A DNA stretch of 64,000 bases from Dipteronia dyeriana (GCA_032871835.1 CM065297.1:31753598-31817597); one strand, 5' to 3'; counted from the first letter of the stretch, positions 1 to 12,139 are shown. The notes: generated from the letters alone by a model not told the origin. Translations and numbers: made by a program.

Positions 1-339
1 CACTTTGATGATTTTAGACTCATCATAACACATTTGATCCCATTCAAATGCTAGCAAAAGAATCTACAACTTTAACAAGATAAGGGCACCCAACTTTATT
101 TTAAGTTGTGAATATTATTCAAGACTAACTAAAGAATTATGTCTACCTCATACATATCTAGATGTATGAACAATTCTTCTTTTCTCATAGTCTTTTGACC
201 TTATGATTATTTACTTTTGACAATTATAATAATTAAACTATAAATGCTATAAGATTTGTTAAACTAGAAATCACTTCATTAATATGAAAAGATTGTCAAA
301 TACATTATTACACTCTTGCTATCGAACATAATCCTAACA
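1..339 (-). repeat. Copia-1 3' LTR, partial
   Basis: This is the inner end of the element's 3' LTR, in minus orientation. It ends at 339 with CA (TG on the minus strand), directly next to the polypurine tract at about 340-350. It matches 7373-7713 apart from scattered substitutions and a 2-base length difference. The outer end is left of the window. Confidence 0.92.
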
Positions 340-353
340 ATCTCCCACATGCT

Positions 354-1925
354 TTATAGCAAATGTGCCATATCTCCCATCCCCATGTTCTCTAGATGCC
401 CATCAAAACTCTTTTGTGGAAGAACCTTTGTGAAGGGATCCGCTAGATTATCTGCTGACACGATCTTGGTAATCGTCACGTCACCCCTATGCACAATTTC
501 CTTTAGAAGGTGATGCTTTCTTTCAACATGTTTCCCTCTCTTATGACTTCTTGGTTCTTTTGAATTAGCCACTGCTCTACTATTGTCACAATAGATAGTG
601 ATCTGCTTATTCGCATCGAGAGCCACTTCGAAGTCACTCAAGAATCGGTGAAGCCATACAACCTCTTTATCATCCTCGCATGCGGCAACATACTCGGCTT
701 CCATGGTGGAATCAGCAATACAATATTGCTTGATTCTCCTCCATTTGACTGCCCCTCCTCCAATAGTAAACACAGATCTTGATGTTGGTCTCTTGGAGCC
801 AAAATCTGACTGAAAATCAGAATCTGTATACCCAACGGGAATTAAATCCCCTCTAGAGTATACAAGCATATAATCTCTCGTTCTCCTAAGATACTTGAAA
901 ATATGCTTGACAGCCGTCCAGTGATCAGGACCAGGTTTCGATTGAAACCAGCTAACTATGCCTATAACAAAACAAATATCTAGTCTAGTACAGAGCATTG
1001 CATACATGAGACTTCTAGTTGTCGATGCATATGGAACCCTACTCATAAATTGCTCTTCATGCTCATTCTTAGGAACTTGTTCCTTAGAAAGTTTGATTCC
1101 ATGTCTGAAAGGTAACATACCTTTCTTGGAATCTTGCATGGAAAACCTAGACAAGATCTTACCTACGTATGAAGCTTGGGATAATGTAATTGTTATATTC
1201 TTTATATCCCTTATTACTTGGATACCAAGAATATAACTTGCTTCTCCTAAGCCCTTCATATCAAATTGTTTTGCTAACCATTCTTTTATTGATGTCAATA
1301 CACCTACATCTTTTCCGATGAGTAGTATATCATCAACGTAAAGAATTAGAAAAACCAACTTGTTACCTTTAATCCTTTTGTATACACAACGTTCATCAAG
1401 GTTTTGAATAAATCCAAAACTTTTCACGGCTTGATCGAGCCTCATGTTCCAGGATCTAGATGCTTGCTTCAATCCATATATGGATCTTTGCAACTTGCAT
1501 ACCCTTTCCTCTTGGCATTTTTCAATGAATCCTTCTGGTTGCATCATGTAGATGCTTTCGTCAAGACTTCCATGAAGGAAAGTTGTCTTGACGTCCTTTT
1601 TCCAAATCTCTAGGTCTAGAGATGTCCCAATGGATAAGAGTATCCTAATGGATTTAAGCATGACCACGGGAGAGAAGGTTTCTCCATAATCGATACATTT
1701 CTTCTATGTATAATCTTTAGCTACCAATCTAGCTTTAAAGGTTTCCACCTTTCCGTTAATTCCTCTTTTCCTCTTGTATACCCACTTGCACCCAGTGGGT
1801 TTTATCCCTTAAGGCAAGTCTACAAGAGACCAGACTTTGTTTTTGAACATAGATTCAATTTCGGATTACATTACCTTTTGCCAATGGCGACAATCAACAT
1901 CTTCCATTGCTTCCTGTACGTATAG
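354..1925 (-). pseudogene. Copia-1 reverse transcriptase and RNase H (decayed)
   Basis: This is the 3' part of the copia polyprotein, which copies element RNA into cDNA and removes the RNA strand. The longest open stretch (354-1667, 437 codons) starts inside the RT fold. It shows the KDVKTTFLHG-type motif near residue 25 and the YVDD catalytic box at 1329-1340. RNase H follows, with YTDSDF, TMEAEYVA and YCDNS carrying the acidic catalytic residues. It ends about 15 bases before the polypurine tract, as expected for copia pol. The N-terminal RT region (1668-1925) is recognisable (WVYKRKRG) but has in-frame stops, so no full RT can be made. Family assignment is secure; activity is not expected. 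Confidence 0.9.
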
Positions 1926-2061
1926 GGATCATTGTCGTCCAAAAGATTCTCTACAGATTCTCCTAGACAGATGTATCTCTCTGGTTGTATACTAATCCTC
2001 CCACTACGACGAGGTATGGTAGATTGTTGATCTTGTGTTGGTACGGAACTTACATTTGGGC

Positions 2062-2978
2062 TTAGTTGTGAAACCTCTTGTGGAATTGTATCTCCTGAAA
2101 GCTCAGGACAATTCTACTTTTAGGCACAAAATTATTCATATAGTCCTCTTCCAGAAATTTAGCATTTGTTGAAACAAATACTTTAAGATCTGAAGGACTA
2201 TAGAAATAATATCCTTTTGTTCCTTTTGGATACCTTACAAATATACATGTTTCTGAATGGGACTCTATATTTTTTGTCTTTCCTTTTAACACCTGCGCAG
2301 GACATCCAAATATCCTTATGTGTTATAAATTAGGCTTTCGTCCGGTCCACAACTCAAGCAGTGTTTTAGGAACCAACTTAGATTGTACATCATTTAGAAT
2401 ATACATAGCGGTTTCTAAAGTATATCCTCAAAAAGAATTAAGGAGTATTGAATAACTCAACATAGGCCTAACCATGTCCAAAAAAGTTATATTTCTTCTT
2501 TCTACCACCCATTTTGTTGAGGTGTACCTGGTGCAGAAAACTGAGAAATTATCCCATTATCAATAAGATATTGCTGAAACTCACCAGATAGATATTCTCC
2601 ACCACAATCAGACCTCAAGATTTTTATACGTTTCTCAAGTTGATTTTCAACTTCAGCTTTAAATGCTTTGAATATGTCAAAAGCGTCCGACTTATGTCTC
2701 ATGAGATACACATAGTCAAATCTTGAGAGATCATCCGTGAAAGTGATGAAGTACTCATATCCACCTCTAGCTTGAATGCTCATAGGTCCACACACATCAA
2801 TGTGTATCATTCCTAAACATTCGATGGCTTTTTTGCCTTTGGTCGTAAACAACCTTTTTGTCATTTTACCTTCCAAACAAGATTCACAAGTTGGTAGATC
2901 ATCAACCTTTAAGTCACTTAGAGGTTCGTCACTAACCAATCTTTTAATCCTATTAAAGTTAATATGACCTAGGCGCAA
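2062..2978 (-). pseudogene. Copia-1 integrase (decayed)
   Basis: This is the copia integrase, which inserts element cDNA into chromosomes. The open part at 2502-2978 begins at the RLGHINFNRIKR pre-integrase zinc region, with CESCLEGK supplying the cysteines. Two catalytic aspartates are visible: IHIDVCGP and LRSDCGGEY. The third acidic residue (VVERRN) follows PQQNG, but one G is missing near 2505, and the frame runs into a stop exactly there. The C-terminal part (2062-2292, YPKGTKGYYFYSP) is a separate open stretch. The usual second-aspartate context is SDRGGEY; here the R is C. Confidence 0.88.
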
Positions 2979-3990
2979 ATGTCATAGGTAGGTTTCATCT
3001 TTTGATAATTTTACTCTTTTATGTTTAGGTTTCGTTGATTTCGTGTCTAACAAGTGAGAGATATTTTTATGCAAGTAGAACAAACCGTTTTCCAATGTAC
3101 CTTTACAAATACATTTTTTATTCTTACTAATAATAAAATCATTATTAAAAGTAACCGAATATCCAAATTTATTTAGACAAGAGACAAAAAATAAATTCCT
3201 CTTGAATTGTGGTACATAATAAATGTTATTAAAACTAAATGCCTATAAGAATCTAAATTGATTCTAATATCTCCCACTACACTAGTAGACACCAACGCTA
3301 CATTGCCTAAATTCAAGTTGAATTCATTCTTATTCAGTTTTTTCCTTTTCCGGTAACCCTTTCTGGTTAGGCCCAAATTGATTTTTCTTCTGTTGTTTAT
3401 TGACCTTCCTATGGGTCATAACAGAAACAACTTTACTAATCATATGAATCTCTTAACCCTTACCTTACACAAGGATTTTCTTGATGCTTTGATCATCTTG
3501 CATCAGGCCTTGTAAGATGTTTTCCTTATTGTTCAAGGTGTAGTCCAACTTGAACTGATCAAAGGAATCTGATAGTGAGTTGACAATCATGTCAATTTTC
3601 ATCTCACCATCTATCTCAGCACCATTCAGTTCAGCAATGTTGAGATGTGCTATGACTTTCATCATGTGATCTTTCACAGTCTATCCAGGTTTCATCCTAA
3701 GATTCATGAAAGCAGTCACTGCCTCTCACTTAGTCGTCCTAGACCTCATAGCTAATAACTCCTATAGAGACATCATTATATCGGTAGCAGTCTCCATTCC
3801 TTCATGTTGTTGTTGCAACACATCAGAGATGATGACCATAATGTAACGTAAATTTAGCCATCTCATCTGAAGACTTCTACTACTGATACTCATCTCTTTG
3901 CTCCTAAGTAGATTCATTAGTTTGGTGGTTTAGGAATAGACAGAACGAACTTATGGTTTTTCAACTTTCAACAACAACCCAATTTTCCTT
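2979..3990 (-). pseudogene. Copia-1 gag and protease remnant
   Basis: Read on the minus strand, 3990 to 3465 is a capsid-like gag of the UBN2 type, with the typical stretch around ELNGAEIDGEMK followed by NSLSDSFDQFK. Several in-frame stops break it. From about 3400 to 2979 the sequence corresponds to the protease/pre-integrase linker (for example NLGNVALVSTS). The nucleocapsid CCHC knuckle and the protease DSG active-site box, expected between these parts, are not visible, so I infer an internal deletion near 3400-3460. No functional particle protein is possible. Confidence 0.75.
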
Positions 3991-5103
3991 TTTCCATGTG
4001 ACATAAGTTTCATCAATTAAAGTATTATCTTTTAGGATTTTGATTAGGGATGGGATCATGATTTCTTTATATTAACAAAAATTATATAAGTAAATAATCA
4101 TGATATAGCACTTTTGAATATTTATCTTGAATTATAAATAAAATAATTCAATCGTTAAATTCAACGGTGATCCAACACCCATAAATGTCACGCCTCCTTT
4201 GGCAGTTCGTACCATTTACTAATTGGACTAGGTCCAACCTAATTGTTAACATAACAACCAACGTTTTCAATTTTAGCCTTGTAATTTTGTTAATAAGAAC
4301 TCTTGGGAGGATATTAATAAAATTACATTGAGTGTGTTACCAAGTTATCGATCTTCAATATAATCCCTTACAAATATCCCCCTTTGGGAGTAGATATCGT
4401 TTGGGCTAATTGTCTAGTCTATCCTTGTTAGGAAGTATCTTGTTAAATTCCATTCATGAATACTTCTTGAGAGGTTATTACACGAAACATAAATCTCAAC
4501 TAAACTTGGAGGCCGTAGGTGTTCCAAAACACCTTCTCCAACTCAATTATTTAAGGCGTGTGATCTAATTCCAAAGAATGATTTACCAAGTTATCTAGAT
4601 GCCAATTTAAATACCTAAACCATTCTATACATGTCCATACCAAAAGAGATATATGAGTGCCACTCCTATTCTATATGACATGTTATCAAACAACGACAAA
4701 CATTGCATTATTTATAAAAATATAAATAGCTACAATTTTGGTCCATCCTAGAAAAGAAAGTAAATTACATGTCTTCGAATACAAAAAACTCCTTTCTTGG
4801 CGAATAAGTCTTCACGGGATCCTCGTCGTTTGGACTCCCTTGGCTGCCTCCCATGGGAGTGCGCACCCTTAGCCCCACCCATAGGCGTCTGCATGCCACA
4901 ACCCCATAAAGGGATGCCATGTGCAGCCCATGGTTTCCATAGGGCTTCCATGCGCAGCCCATCCCACAAAAAATGTGGCTGCGTGCTCTTTGTACTCACG
5001 TTTGTTGCTACGGTTCGCACAGTCCCAAACTTGTTCCGGTTGCTCCCAATTCTTCAAACCTTCGAGTTTTCGATACTTGAATGTAATACAGAAGAATTTT
5101 AAA

Positions 5104-5136
5104 AAAAAAATACTGCAATTTTTGCAGTATTTTTTT
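5104..5136. repeat. 15-bp perfect hairpin in Copia-1 leader
   Basis: The arms 5104-5118 and 5122-5136 are exact reverse complements (core atactgcaa / ttgcagtat extended by A and T runs), with a 3-base loop. A degenerate direct copy of the right arm follows at about 5150-5168. It could be a retroelement RNA structure or a small foldback; nothing decides between them. Confidence 0.7.
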
Positions 5137-5304
5137 ATTACAATATAGTGCAGTATTTTTATTACAATAGCAAAATAAATAAAAAATTAGCAACTACCAA
5201 GAAGGAAATTATGGCGATGTTAAGTCACCCTTCTTGTTACAATCCCAAAACAAAATACATTGAAATTCTAGGACCGAAATTGATCAATAACAATCCACAT
5301 ATAA

Positions 5305-5307
<3 letters not shown>

Positions 5308-5347
<40 letters not shown>
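5308..5347. repeat. AT dinucleotide microsatellite
   Basis: An uninterrupted alternating A/T run of 40 bases in the leader of Copia-1. Such runs are prone to slippage, so length may vary between individuals. Confidence 0.95.
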
Positions 5348-5349
<2 letters not shown>

Positions 5350-5473
5350 ATACATTCCAATGTAAATATATATGTGAATACCTAGAGTGTCATATCTTTC
5401 TAAAATATGCATATATACAATAAAAGAAAAGGATTCACGTACACATACATCAATTAATCAAGGGTACAACTAT

Positions 5474-5487
5474 GCTCTGATACAAAT
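5474..5487 (-). other. Copia-1 primer-binding site
   Basis: On the minus strand this reads ATTTGTATCAGAGC, directly after the 5' LTR. It corresponds to the initiator-Met tRNA 3' end complement (TGGTATCAGAGC) with a G-to-T change in the second position. Confidence 0.85.
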
Positions 5488-7713
5488 TGTAGGGAAAATA
5501 CGTGTAGTGGAAGCGTGAAAAAATTAAAATTAGGGTTTCGGTATAAATAAAAATTTTCCCTTTTAATAACAAGAACCTTAACCCTAGATTAATTGATGTA
5601 TATAAAAAAAGTGTCGTACCTTTTTCTCGTGACGATTGAACTAGCGCCGAATTGAATCCGTAAGATCTTCCAATCCAACCACGAACGTGAATCACCTAGG
5701 AGTGTGAGCTCCCTTTCTTTAAATTGTATACCTGAGGATGAAAACAAGAATCACCTAGGAGTGTGAGCTCCCTTTCTTTAAATTGTATACCTGAGGATGA
5801 AAACAAACAAAATCTTTTTCTTTGTTTGTTACAATTATCCTCCATGAGAAAAATCCAAGAACGTCCGGTCACTTGTGAATTATCAATCTAATTGATTGAA
5901 ACTCGTGTGAACTCGATTTGATTTTGTACACAAAACCCTTTTGATGTAAAGGATACTAGTGTACTATCAAAAACAAAAAATGTTCCTTTTTTTCTCTTCT
6001 CCTTGGTTGAATTCTACACCCTTTATTTATAAGTTGATCGAATTTTGTCTAGAGTAAAAAGCTAAATTTTTCTCCCTCAAAATTCTCGCTTGCTAGACCA
6101 ATTTCTCTCTTAGAAAATCACCTTGCTTGGTCGAGATTTTGCTCATAAAATCATAGGGCTGGCCAAAAATTATGAGGTGATATATATAGGATCATAAATC
6201 CTCTCCTAAAAAGGATTTACTTGGTTGGCAAGAATCCTTTCCTTATGTGGATTTACTTGGATTTACTTGGTAGTTAAGAATCCTTTTCAAAGAAGAATTC
6301 CACTCTACACCAAGACTCCTAATCCAACTAATTAGAGTATTTGTAACCATATTAAAGATTTCCTAATTTAACTAGATAAATAATTCCTATTATTTATCTA
6401 CTTATCAAATATAATCTTTAATATTAATTATACTACTAACAATAGTATAATATTAGGAGATCATCTAGGAAAAAGATTTTGACTTTTAATTAAATAATTA
6501 ATTAATTACCAAATTAATTAATTTCCATTTAATTAAATAGTAAAATACAAAATAATATATTTAGGCTTTTATACATTGCCGCCTATAACAAAAAATCCAC
6601 ATGCCTCAATACAGTTATAGATGGACCCCTAAATTGGTCCGGTAGAATATATCAAGTAATCCATGCAAGTTTGTGTGGATTGGGGATCTTTGTGGGCTAT
6701 CTAAATTTAAGCTACAATAGACACAACCCAATCACAATCAACAAATGATTTACTTAGGTCTGATCTATTAATTTTAAGTTCATTCCACTAAAGAACTAAA
6801 ATTGAACTCTTAAATAAAGATAGAATAAGTTAATATTCCTCATTCATACCCTCAAAAATCTTAATGGAGAAAGTGTATCCTCGTGAAAAATACCAGTAAT
6901 CGCCAAGAGCTCATAGACTGCCTATAGCTCTCCAAGTTACCATATTTACTCATCTGACCACATTTTGATATTTGATATTTTGACCTGTCCAGAAGCCATG
7001 TTTCAATAGCACTATTGAAAAATTAACTTTAAGATTTAATATTCAATACCTCAAAACATCCATATGACGATATTCTACTCTCATTTAATAAATGGAGCAA
7101 CGATGTCCATATCTATAAATGAAGTCCTCTATCGATTAACAAATGAAAACCTCCAAACTGTCGAGGATAGACTATGCTATATAATCGTACTCATTGATAG
7201 CTCAAATTATAACACTTGCAACCATATATCTATCATTTATCTCGGGATTGAGATAGACTCTCCGATTGTCTTCAAATGAAAACTTTTATCCATTGACGGT
7301 TCTAGATAAAGTATTTCATTGTAATCCAATTCGATGCACCCAGTGCACTAGATTCTTTTGCCCAAAGACACCACACTTTGATGATTTTAGACTCATCATA
7401 ACACATTTGATCCCACTCAAATGCTAGCAAAAGAATCTACAACTTTAACAAGATAAAGGCGCCCAACATTTATCTTAAGTTGTGAATTTTATTCAAGACT
7501 AACTAAAGAATTTTGTCTACCTCATACATATCTAGATGTACGAACAATTCTTCTTTTCTCATAGTCTTTGGACCTTATGATTATTTACTTTTGACAATTA
7601 TAATAATTAAACTATAAATGCTATAAGATTTGTTAAACTATAAATCACTTTATTAATATGAAAAGATTGTCAAATACATTATTACACTCTTGCTATCGAG
7701 CATAATCCCAACA
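5488..7713 (-). repeat. Copia-1 5' LTR, complete
   Basis: About 2.2 kb, bounded by TG...CA on both strands. The left boundary abuts the primer-binding site; the right boundary abuts the 112-bp array. The last 341 bases match the partial left LTR. A solo LTR of the same family lies in the opposite orientation at 53323-55722. This copy has a tandem duplication at 5689-5806. The small ORF at 7064-7279, also seen in the solo LTR at 53758-53973, is shared LTR sequence and not a gene. Confidence 0.93.
5689..5806. repeat. 59-bp tandem duplication inside Copia-1 5' LTR
   Basis: Two adjacent copies (5689-5747 and 5748-5806) begin gaatcacctaggagtgtgag. The related solo LTR at 53323-55722 has one copy (near 55490-55550), so the duplication arose in this lineage. 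Confidence 0.9.
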
Positions 7714-9062
7714 CGCCTAACCTGGATTTCTGGTGCAGAAAGGTTCGATGCCTCGTACTGGGACTCTATCTATTCTAAAAAGTGATTTTAGTGATAAAAT
7801 GGCCTTAGTTACCCACCATGATCATCGCTTAACCGGGATTCCTGGTGTAGGAAGGCTTGATGCCTTAGACTGGGACCAGACCCCCTCTAAGAAGTGATTG
7901 CGGTGCTTAAGTGGCCTTAGTTGCCTAACATGACCATCGCGTGTCTGGGATTCCTAGTGTTGAAAGGCCTGATGCCTTGGACTGGGACTAGACCCCCTCA
8001 TAGAAGTGACTGTGGTGCTAAAGTGGCCTTAGTTGCCTACCATGATCATCGCCTAATCAGGATTCCTGGTGCAGAAAGGCCCGATGCCTTAGACCAGGAC
8101 TAGACCTCTTCTAAGAAGTAAGTGAGTGCTAAAGTGGCCTAGTTGCTTGTCATGGTCATCGCCTAACCAGGATTCCCGATAAAAGAATGGCCAAAGCTTT
8201 GGACTGGGATGGGACCATCTTGATATGAACCTCACCAAGAGCAGTGAGACCTGGAACCAATATATGGTAACGAAGGATCGTTTTCTAATCAAGTTTTTAA
8301 ACAAGAATATTATCAGACCATGGCCTGTTACCTATAAGGAGGTAAGAACCAACGGTATCAAGAAAATTGTAGACGCCAAACTCAAGAATAAGAAAGAATG
8401 TAAGTGATAAGTCAAGGTTTGAACGCCACAAGGTAGAACCTTGATAAGTTCACAAGTTCTATGAAGACCCAAAGAGAAAATTCTCTCAAATTTATATCAA
8501 TTCAAAATCTATTCTCAAATTACATCAATTGGTCCCTTTTATACTAAAAATATATAAGACCTAAAAGGGAATAAATATTAGGCAATTAATGCCTTACAAT
8601 CATGAAAATAAATGCAAACAAATTTAGGAAATAAATAAATACTAAACTAGCAACTATTGACTTGCTTCCTAATTGGAAAGCTAAATCTGGAAACAAATCA
8701 GCCCCTTAATTTGGGAAACAAATCAATTATTATTCTTTGTAAATTAAAAGGAAATAAATCAGCCAAAGTTGACTAGCTTGTGCCACACACCCAAGTCTTC
8801 CTTATTCGGCCCAATCAATTGCCTTGATGACTTTAATTACGCCTTGGTCTTCATGTGTGCTTGTCTTGGACTTCAACAATTCAAAATCAGCAAAAGTGTC
8901 TTGAATTAGGCCATTTAGTGCTTCTTTGATTCTCTTAGCTCTTGCCCTTGTTATTGGCCCAACCGGAACATGCAATGGATCATTTGATGACTTCTTGATT
9001 CTCATCACATCTCCAAGAAATGAAGATGGTGCTAAGTTGGCCTTAGTCGTCTACCTTAACCG
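7714..9062. repeat. 112-bp tandem array, interrupted by a solo LTR
   Basis: Units start at about 7714, 7826, 7938, 8050 and 8160, each with cgcctaacc-like, attcctggtgcagaaagg-like and gtggccttagttgcc-like words. Spacing is 112, 112, 112 and 110 bases. The fifth unit is split by the solo LTR at 8221-9007 and resumes at 9008 (gaagatggtgctaagttggc). Units differ at many positions, so the array is old. Its left side is Copia-1, so it may continue beyond that element. Short ORFs crossing it are not genes. Confidence 0.9.
8221..9007 (-). mobile_element. Solo LTR of Gypsy-C family, inserted in the tandem array
   Basis: A single 787-bp LTR without internal sequence. Read on the minus strand it starts TGATGAGAATC and ends TTCATATCA. 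It is flanked by the same five bases, catct, at 8216-8220 and 9008-9012, a perfect target-site duplication. It matches the Gypsy-C LTRs at 10992, 15610, 33018 and 44340. The open frame 8802-9008 (68 codons, ending IDWAE) is the pol C-terminal tail that this family carries inside its LTR. Solo LTRs arise by recombination between the two LTRs of a full element. Confidence 0.93.
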
Positions 9063-10991
9063 TCTCTAACTTGGTTTTATCCCCCAAATGAGCTAGTTAG
9101 ATGTGAATGGCTTCTAATCTTGCTAAAAAACAAAAGGGCCAGGTAACAAAAGGCTTAAACACAATAATTAAAGACCAAAGGAAAATGCAGTCAAGTTAAG
9201 CAAAGAAACCACAAGGTGCACTATTGCAGCAATTGAAAATTAGTAAGAGAAGCAAGTCTGTATAAAAATTCAAGTCATAAAGACCAAACTCAACTTCTTG
9301 GCCTCATAAGTCAAAAAATACAGTAGGAAATCCACCTCCAGCTCTACATTCTTCCCTTATTAGTCCACCTCCTTGACTACCTCGCCTTTGGAAAGGCTGT
9401 TGCTACTCATAAAGTAACCGGTTGGAGCTCGATTAGGCACAAGCATCACATTAGCCTCAGCCTTTACTTTTACTACCATCGCTAAGATATGGTCCTAGTC
9501 CCAACCTTGACTCTGACTCATATCAAAGTCAGTGGGGGCTTCTTTGTGTGGCGTGAAGAGTGGCTAGAAAGTAACCCTCATTAGTGGCATTGTCAACGAG
9601 AGTGTCGATCTCCTTTTTCTTTGGAAAGTAATTTTTGTTTCAGCTCATCCCTTAGGTGGGCACCGCAAGTAGATTGAAACAACTCATTTTCATACTCATG
9701 ATTCCAGCGGACAGATTGCTTGACTGCTGCAGCTTGACTCCTTCTGCCTTGTTCTTTTTAGTGCTCAAGTGAATCATGGCTTGCTCAAGTTGCGCCAGTT
9801 GGGACTCCACTTCAAACCTCTTCTTTTTAGACAAGTTGAGCTTCTTCTGGAAGGAGACCACCAGTTGTTCCAAGGCAAGAAAGCATTTAAAACCCTGGAT
9901 AAACATATCACCCACGCTCAACCAAAATGAACTGCTAAGATTTCTCTAAGTAAAATGAGTAGTAAGGATGAAGTTATCTCTGCCACAGAGGTGGATCCTC
10001 TAGCCACAACCTTGCTCATGGAAATCTGGGACAAGAAAATGAGTCCCCCACTGGGATAACACGTTTGAAAGCCATAACCACCTCTTCCTTGCTCAGACCA
10101 GGGGCCTCATTTTTCTGAAGAGCGAGTACCTTGAGAATCCCCTTGCCATTATCCATCGGGGGGCTTGCTGTAACGAATTGAACCAAAGGCATTCTTCGAA
10201 GAGGTGGAGTCAAAAGCTCGAACAGGAGACGGGGAAGTGGGGACTCCCAGTTTGCCTTTACCATGCCTCAGTTAGGCCTCAAGCTCTAGGACGTTAGAGG
10301 AACGGTCGGGCAGAGGAAGAGGCAAGCTTGGAGAGACCGATTAGAATGGATTCGCATTTTAGTCCATTTTCCTTTTTGACTTCCATTAGTTTGAGGGAGC
10401 AGGGAGGGGTTATATGTAGGGAGTCACCATCACGGGGAGCGACGGGAGCAGGAGGGGGAGCTTTATTGGATTGAAGGCATGCGTAAGAAACTAAGTTTTG
10501 ACAGGATTCAACATATGAAAACGCATAAGTAAGAAACCAAGAAAAACAAACCATATGAACGAAGGGGCGATGAGGAATTGTACCAGGGCTGAGATTAGAC
10601 ACCTTTAGAGACACTTCCACCGGGTGTTTATTGAAAGGATGGCCACTAAGGTCCAAAGGATCATACTTTTTATCCTTGATCTGCTAAAAAAGCTTCTTTG
10701 ATTCTTAAGAGAGGGATGACTGCCTCTTTACTCATGTCCACCTAACATATGAACTGGGAAGTAGTCCGGTGCTCCCCACCATTAGGAAAGATGTTATTAC
10801 TTTAGTCGACGTCCTCCACAATCCTTTCTCTTTTCCAGTTCCATTCTTTCTTCTTGGTGTTAGAGATTGTGAACCCCTTTTGGCTCGAACACATAAAAAA
10901 GATAAACCCTTTCGGACCAGGAGTCAATGGTAAAGCCTGGAAATGATACCCCGGATCCGTACACCCTAGCACCTCTATGCCCAGTTTCTTC
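9063..10991 (-). pseudogene. Decayed TE-like coding region with coiled coil, unclassified
   Basis: Minus-strand open fragments lie at 10802-11059 (mostly left of the LTR boundary), 10294-10656, 10016-10264 and 9652-9921, all broken by stops. The most protein-like is 9652-9921: GFKCFLALEQLV followed by a Lys/Glu/Gln-rich heptad stretch, a likely coiled coil. The piece near 10830-10950 (PKGFIFF, then KKKEWNWKRE) weakly recalls the gag-like proteins of some large plant gypsy elements. I infer an old transposon ORF read leftwards towards the 112-bp array. From 9063 to about 9650 I see nothing else. Identity is uncertain. Confidence 0.4.
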
Positions 10992-11648
10992 TGATGAGAA
11001 CAAGACAGATGCATCAAATGATCCATTACATGTTCCGGCTGGGCCAATATCAAGGACAAGAGCTAAGAGATTCAAAGAAACACTAAATGGCCTAATTCAA
11101 GACACTTGGGCTGATTTTGAATTGTTGAAGTCCAAGATAAGCCCACATGAAGACCAATACATAATTAATGTCATCAAGGCAATTGATTAGGTCGAATAAG
11201 GAAGACTTGGGTGTATGGCACAAGCTAGGAGAAGTGTCAACTTTGGCAGATTTATTCCCTTTAAATTTCCAAAGAATAATAGTTGATTTGCTTCCCAAAT
11301 TAAGGGGCTGATTCGTTTCCATATTTAGCTTTCCAATTAGGGAGCAAGTCAATAGTTTCTCGAATTAGTTTTCTTCTGATTATAAGGCCTTAATGGCCAA
11401 ATTATCTTGTTTCCTTTTAGGTTGGCTTATAGCCTTTCTTTTCGTTTAGGGGTTTAGTATATAAAGGAATGAATTGGATGTATTTCGACAGACTTGAATT
11501 AAATAAAAAATCTGTGAGAGTTCATCTCTTTTTGGTTCTGAAAACTTGACTTATCACTCACATCTTCTTCTTGTTCTTGAGTGTGGCATCTTCAACTTCT
11601 TGATACCGTTGGTTCTCACCTCTATATAGGTAACGGGTCACGGTCCGA
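10992..11648 (+). repeat. Gypsy-C1 5' LTR, 3' end deleted
   Basis: Starts TGATGAGAACAAG and follows the solo LTR at 33018-33767 up to cggtccga, then diverges into gag sequence. About 100 bases of LTR end are missing. The embedded pol-tail frame (about 10994-11190, GPISRTRAKRFKE) is open, but the IDWAE end has become ID followed by a stop. Confidence 0.9.
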
Positions 11649-12124
11649 GTCACTATTATAGGGGTTTGTTTCAAAAATTACAAACCCTTACTCAAGGGTC
11701 TAAGTGTGTTGAAGATTACTACAAGGAGATGGTGATAGCCAAGATTCGAGCTAATGTAGAGGAAGACCGAGAGGCTACTATGGCTAGGTTTTTAAGTGGA
11801 CTAAACCGAGACATAGCAAATGTGGTTGAGTTGTAACATTATGTTGAATTGAGTGACATGGTACACATGGCAATTAAGGTGGAACAAAAGTTGAAGAGAA
11901 AGAGTTCAACACGGGTTGGGCAAAATTCGGGCTCTTCATTATCATGGAAACCGAATTGGAGCAAGAGGGATTACCAGCCTAGTTTCAATGCCAAGGCTGA
12001 ACCTTCCAGAGATCATAAAGTCGGAGGCACATTAAAACAAGGTACATCAGATTCTCAACCTTCTAGAAATCGTGACATTAAGTGTTTTAAGTGTTTGGGA
12101 GCAGGTCATATTGCATCTTAATGC
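11649..12124 (+). pseudogene. Gypsy-C1 gag C-terminal part
   Basis: This is the C-terminal half of a gypsy gag. It contains VEDYYKEM and GLNRDIANVVEL, then a basic linker and one CCHC zinc knuckle at 12083-12124 (CFKCLGAGHIAS, then C). A TAA stop replaces the residue before the last cysteine, and another TAA follows NVVEL; both fit CAA-to-TAA changes. The gag N-terminus is missing because of the 11648 deletion. In the intact family the knuckle binds genomic RNA. Confidence 0.85.
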
Positions 12125-12139
12125 CCAAACAAGAGAGTA

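Larger units (their letters stand above)
3991..5473 (-). other. Copia-1 leader between primer site and gag
   Basis: About 1.5 kb of untranslated leader with no credible gene. It contains a GC-rich block (about 4800-5010) with repeated gcagcccat-type words, a hairpin at 5104-5136 and an AT microsatellite at 5308-5347. Short ORFs on both strands across 4748-5193 overlap each other in several frames and match nothing I recognise, so they are not called. Confidence 0.6.
1..7713 (-). mobile_element. Copia-1: Ty1/copia retrotransposon (Tork/Angela-like), left edge cut by window
   Basis: This is a minus-strand LTR element. The first 339 bases reappear almost unchanged at 7373-7713, so both are LTR copies. 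Between them, read on the minus strand, are primer-binding site, gag, integrase, reverse transcriptase and RNase H, the Ty1/copia order. A purine-rich tract (minus strand GTGGGAGAT) abuts the left LTR. The bases right of the element (cgcct, 7714-7718) should be its target-site duplication; the partner lies outside the window. All coding parts carry stops or frameshifts, so the copy is dead. Placement in the Tork/Angela group is inferred from the pol motifs. Confidence 0.93.

Noticed and set aside
4748..5193. Overlapping ORFs on both strands
   Set aside because: They share a GC-rich block of the Copia-1 leader, overlap in several frames and have no recognisable domain.
7064..7279. 71-codon ORF conserved at 53758-53973
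   Set aside because: Conservation is explained by both places being copies of the same LTR; there is no coding evidence.
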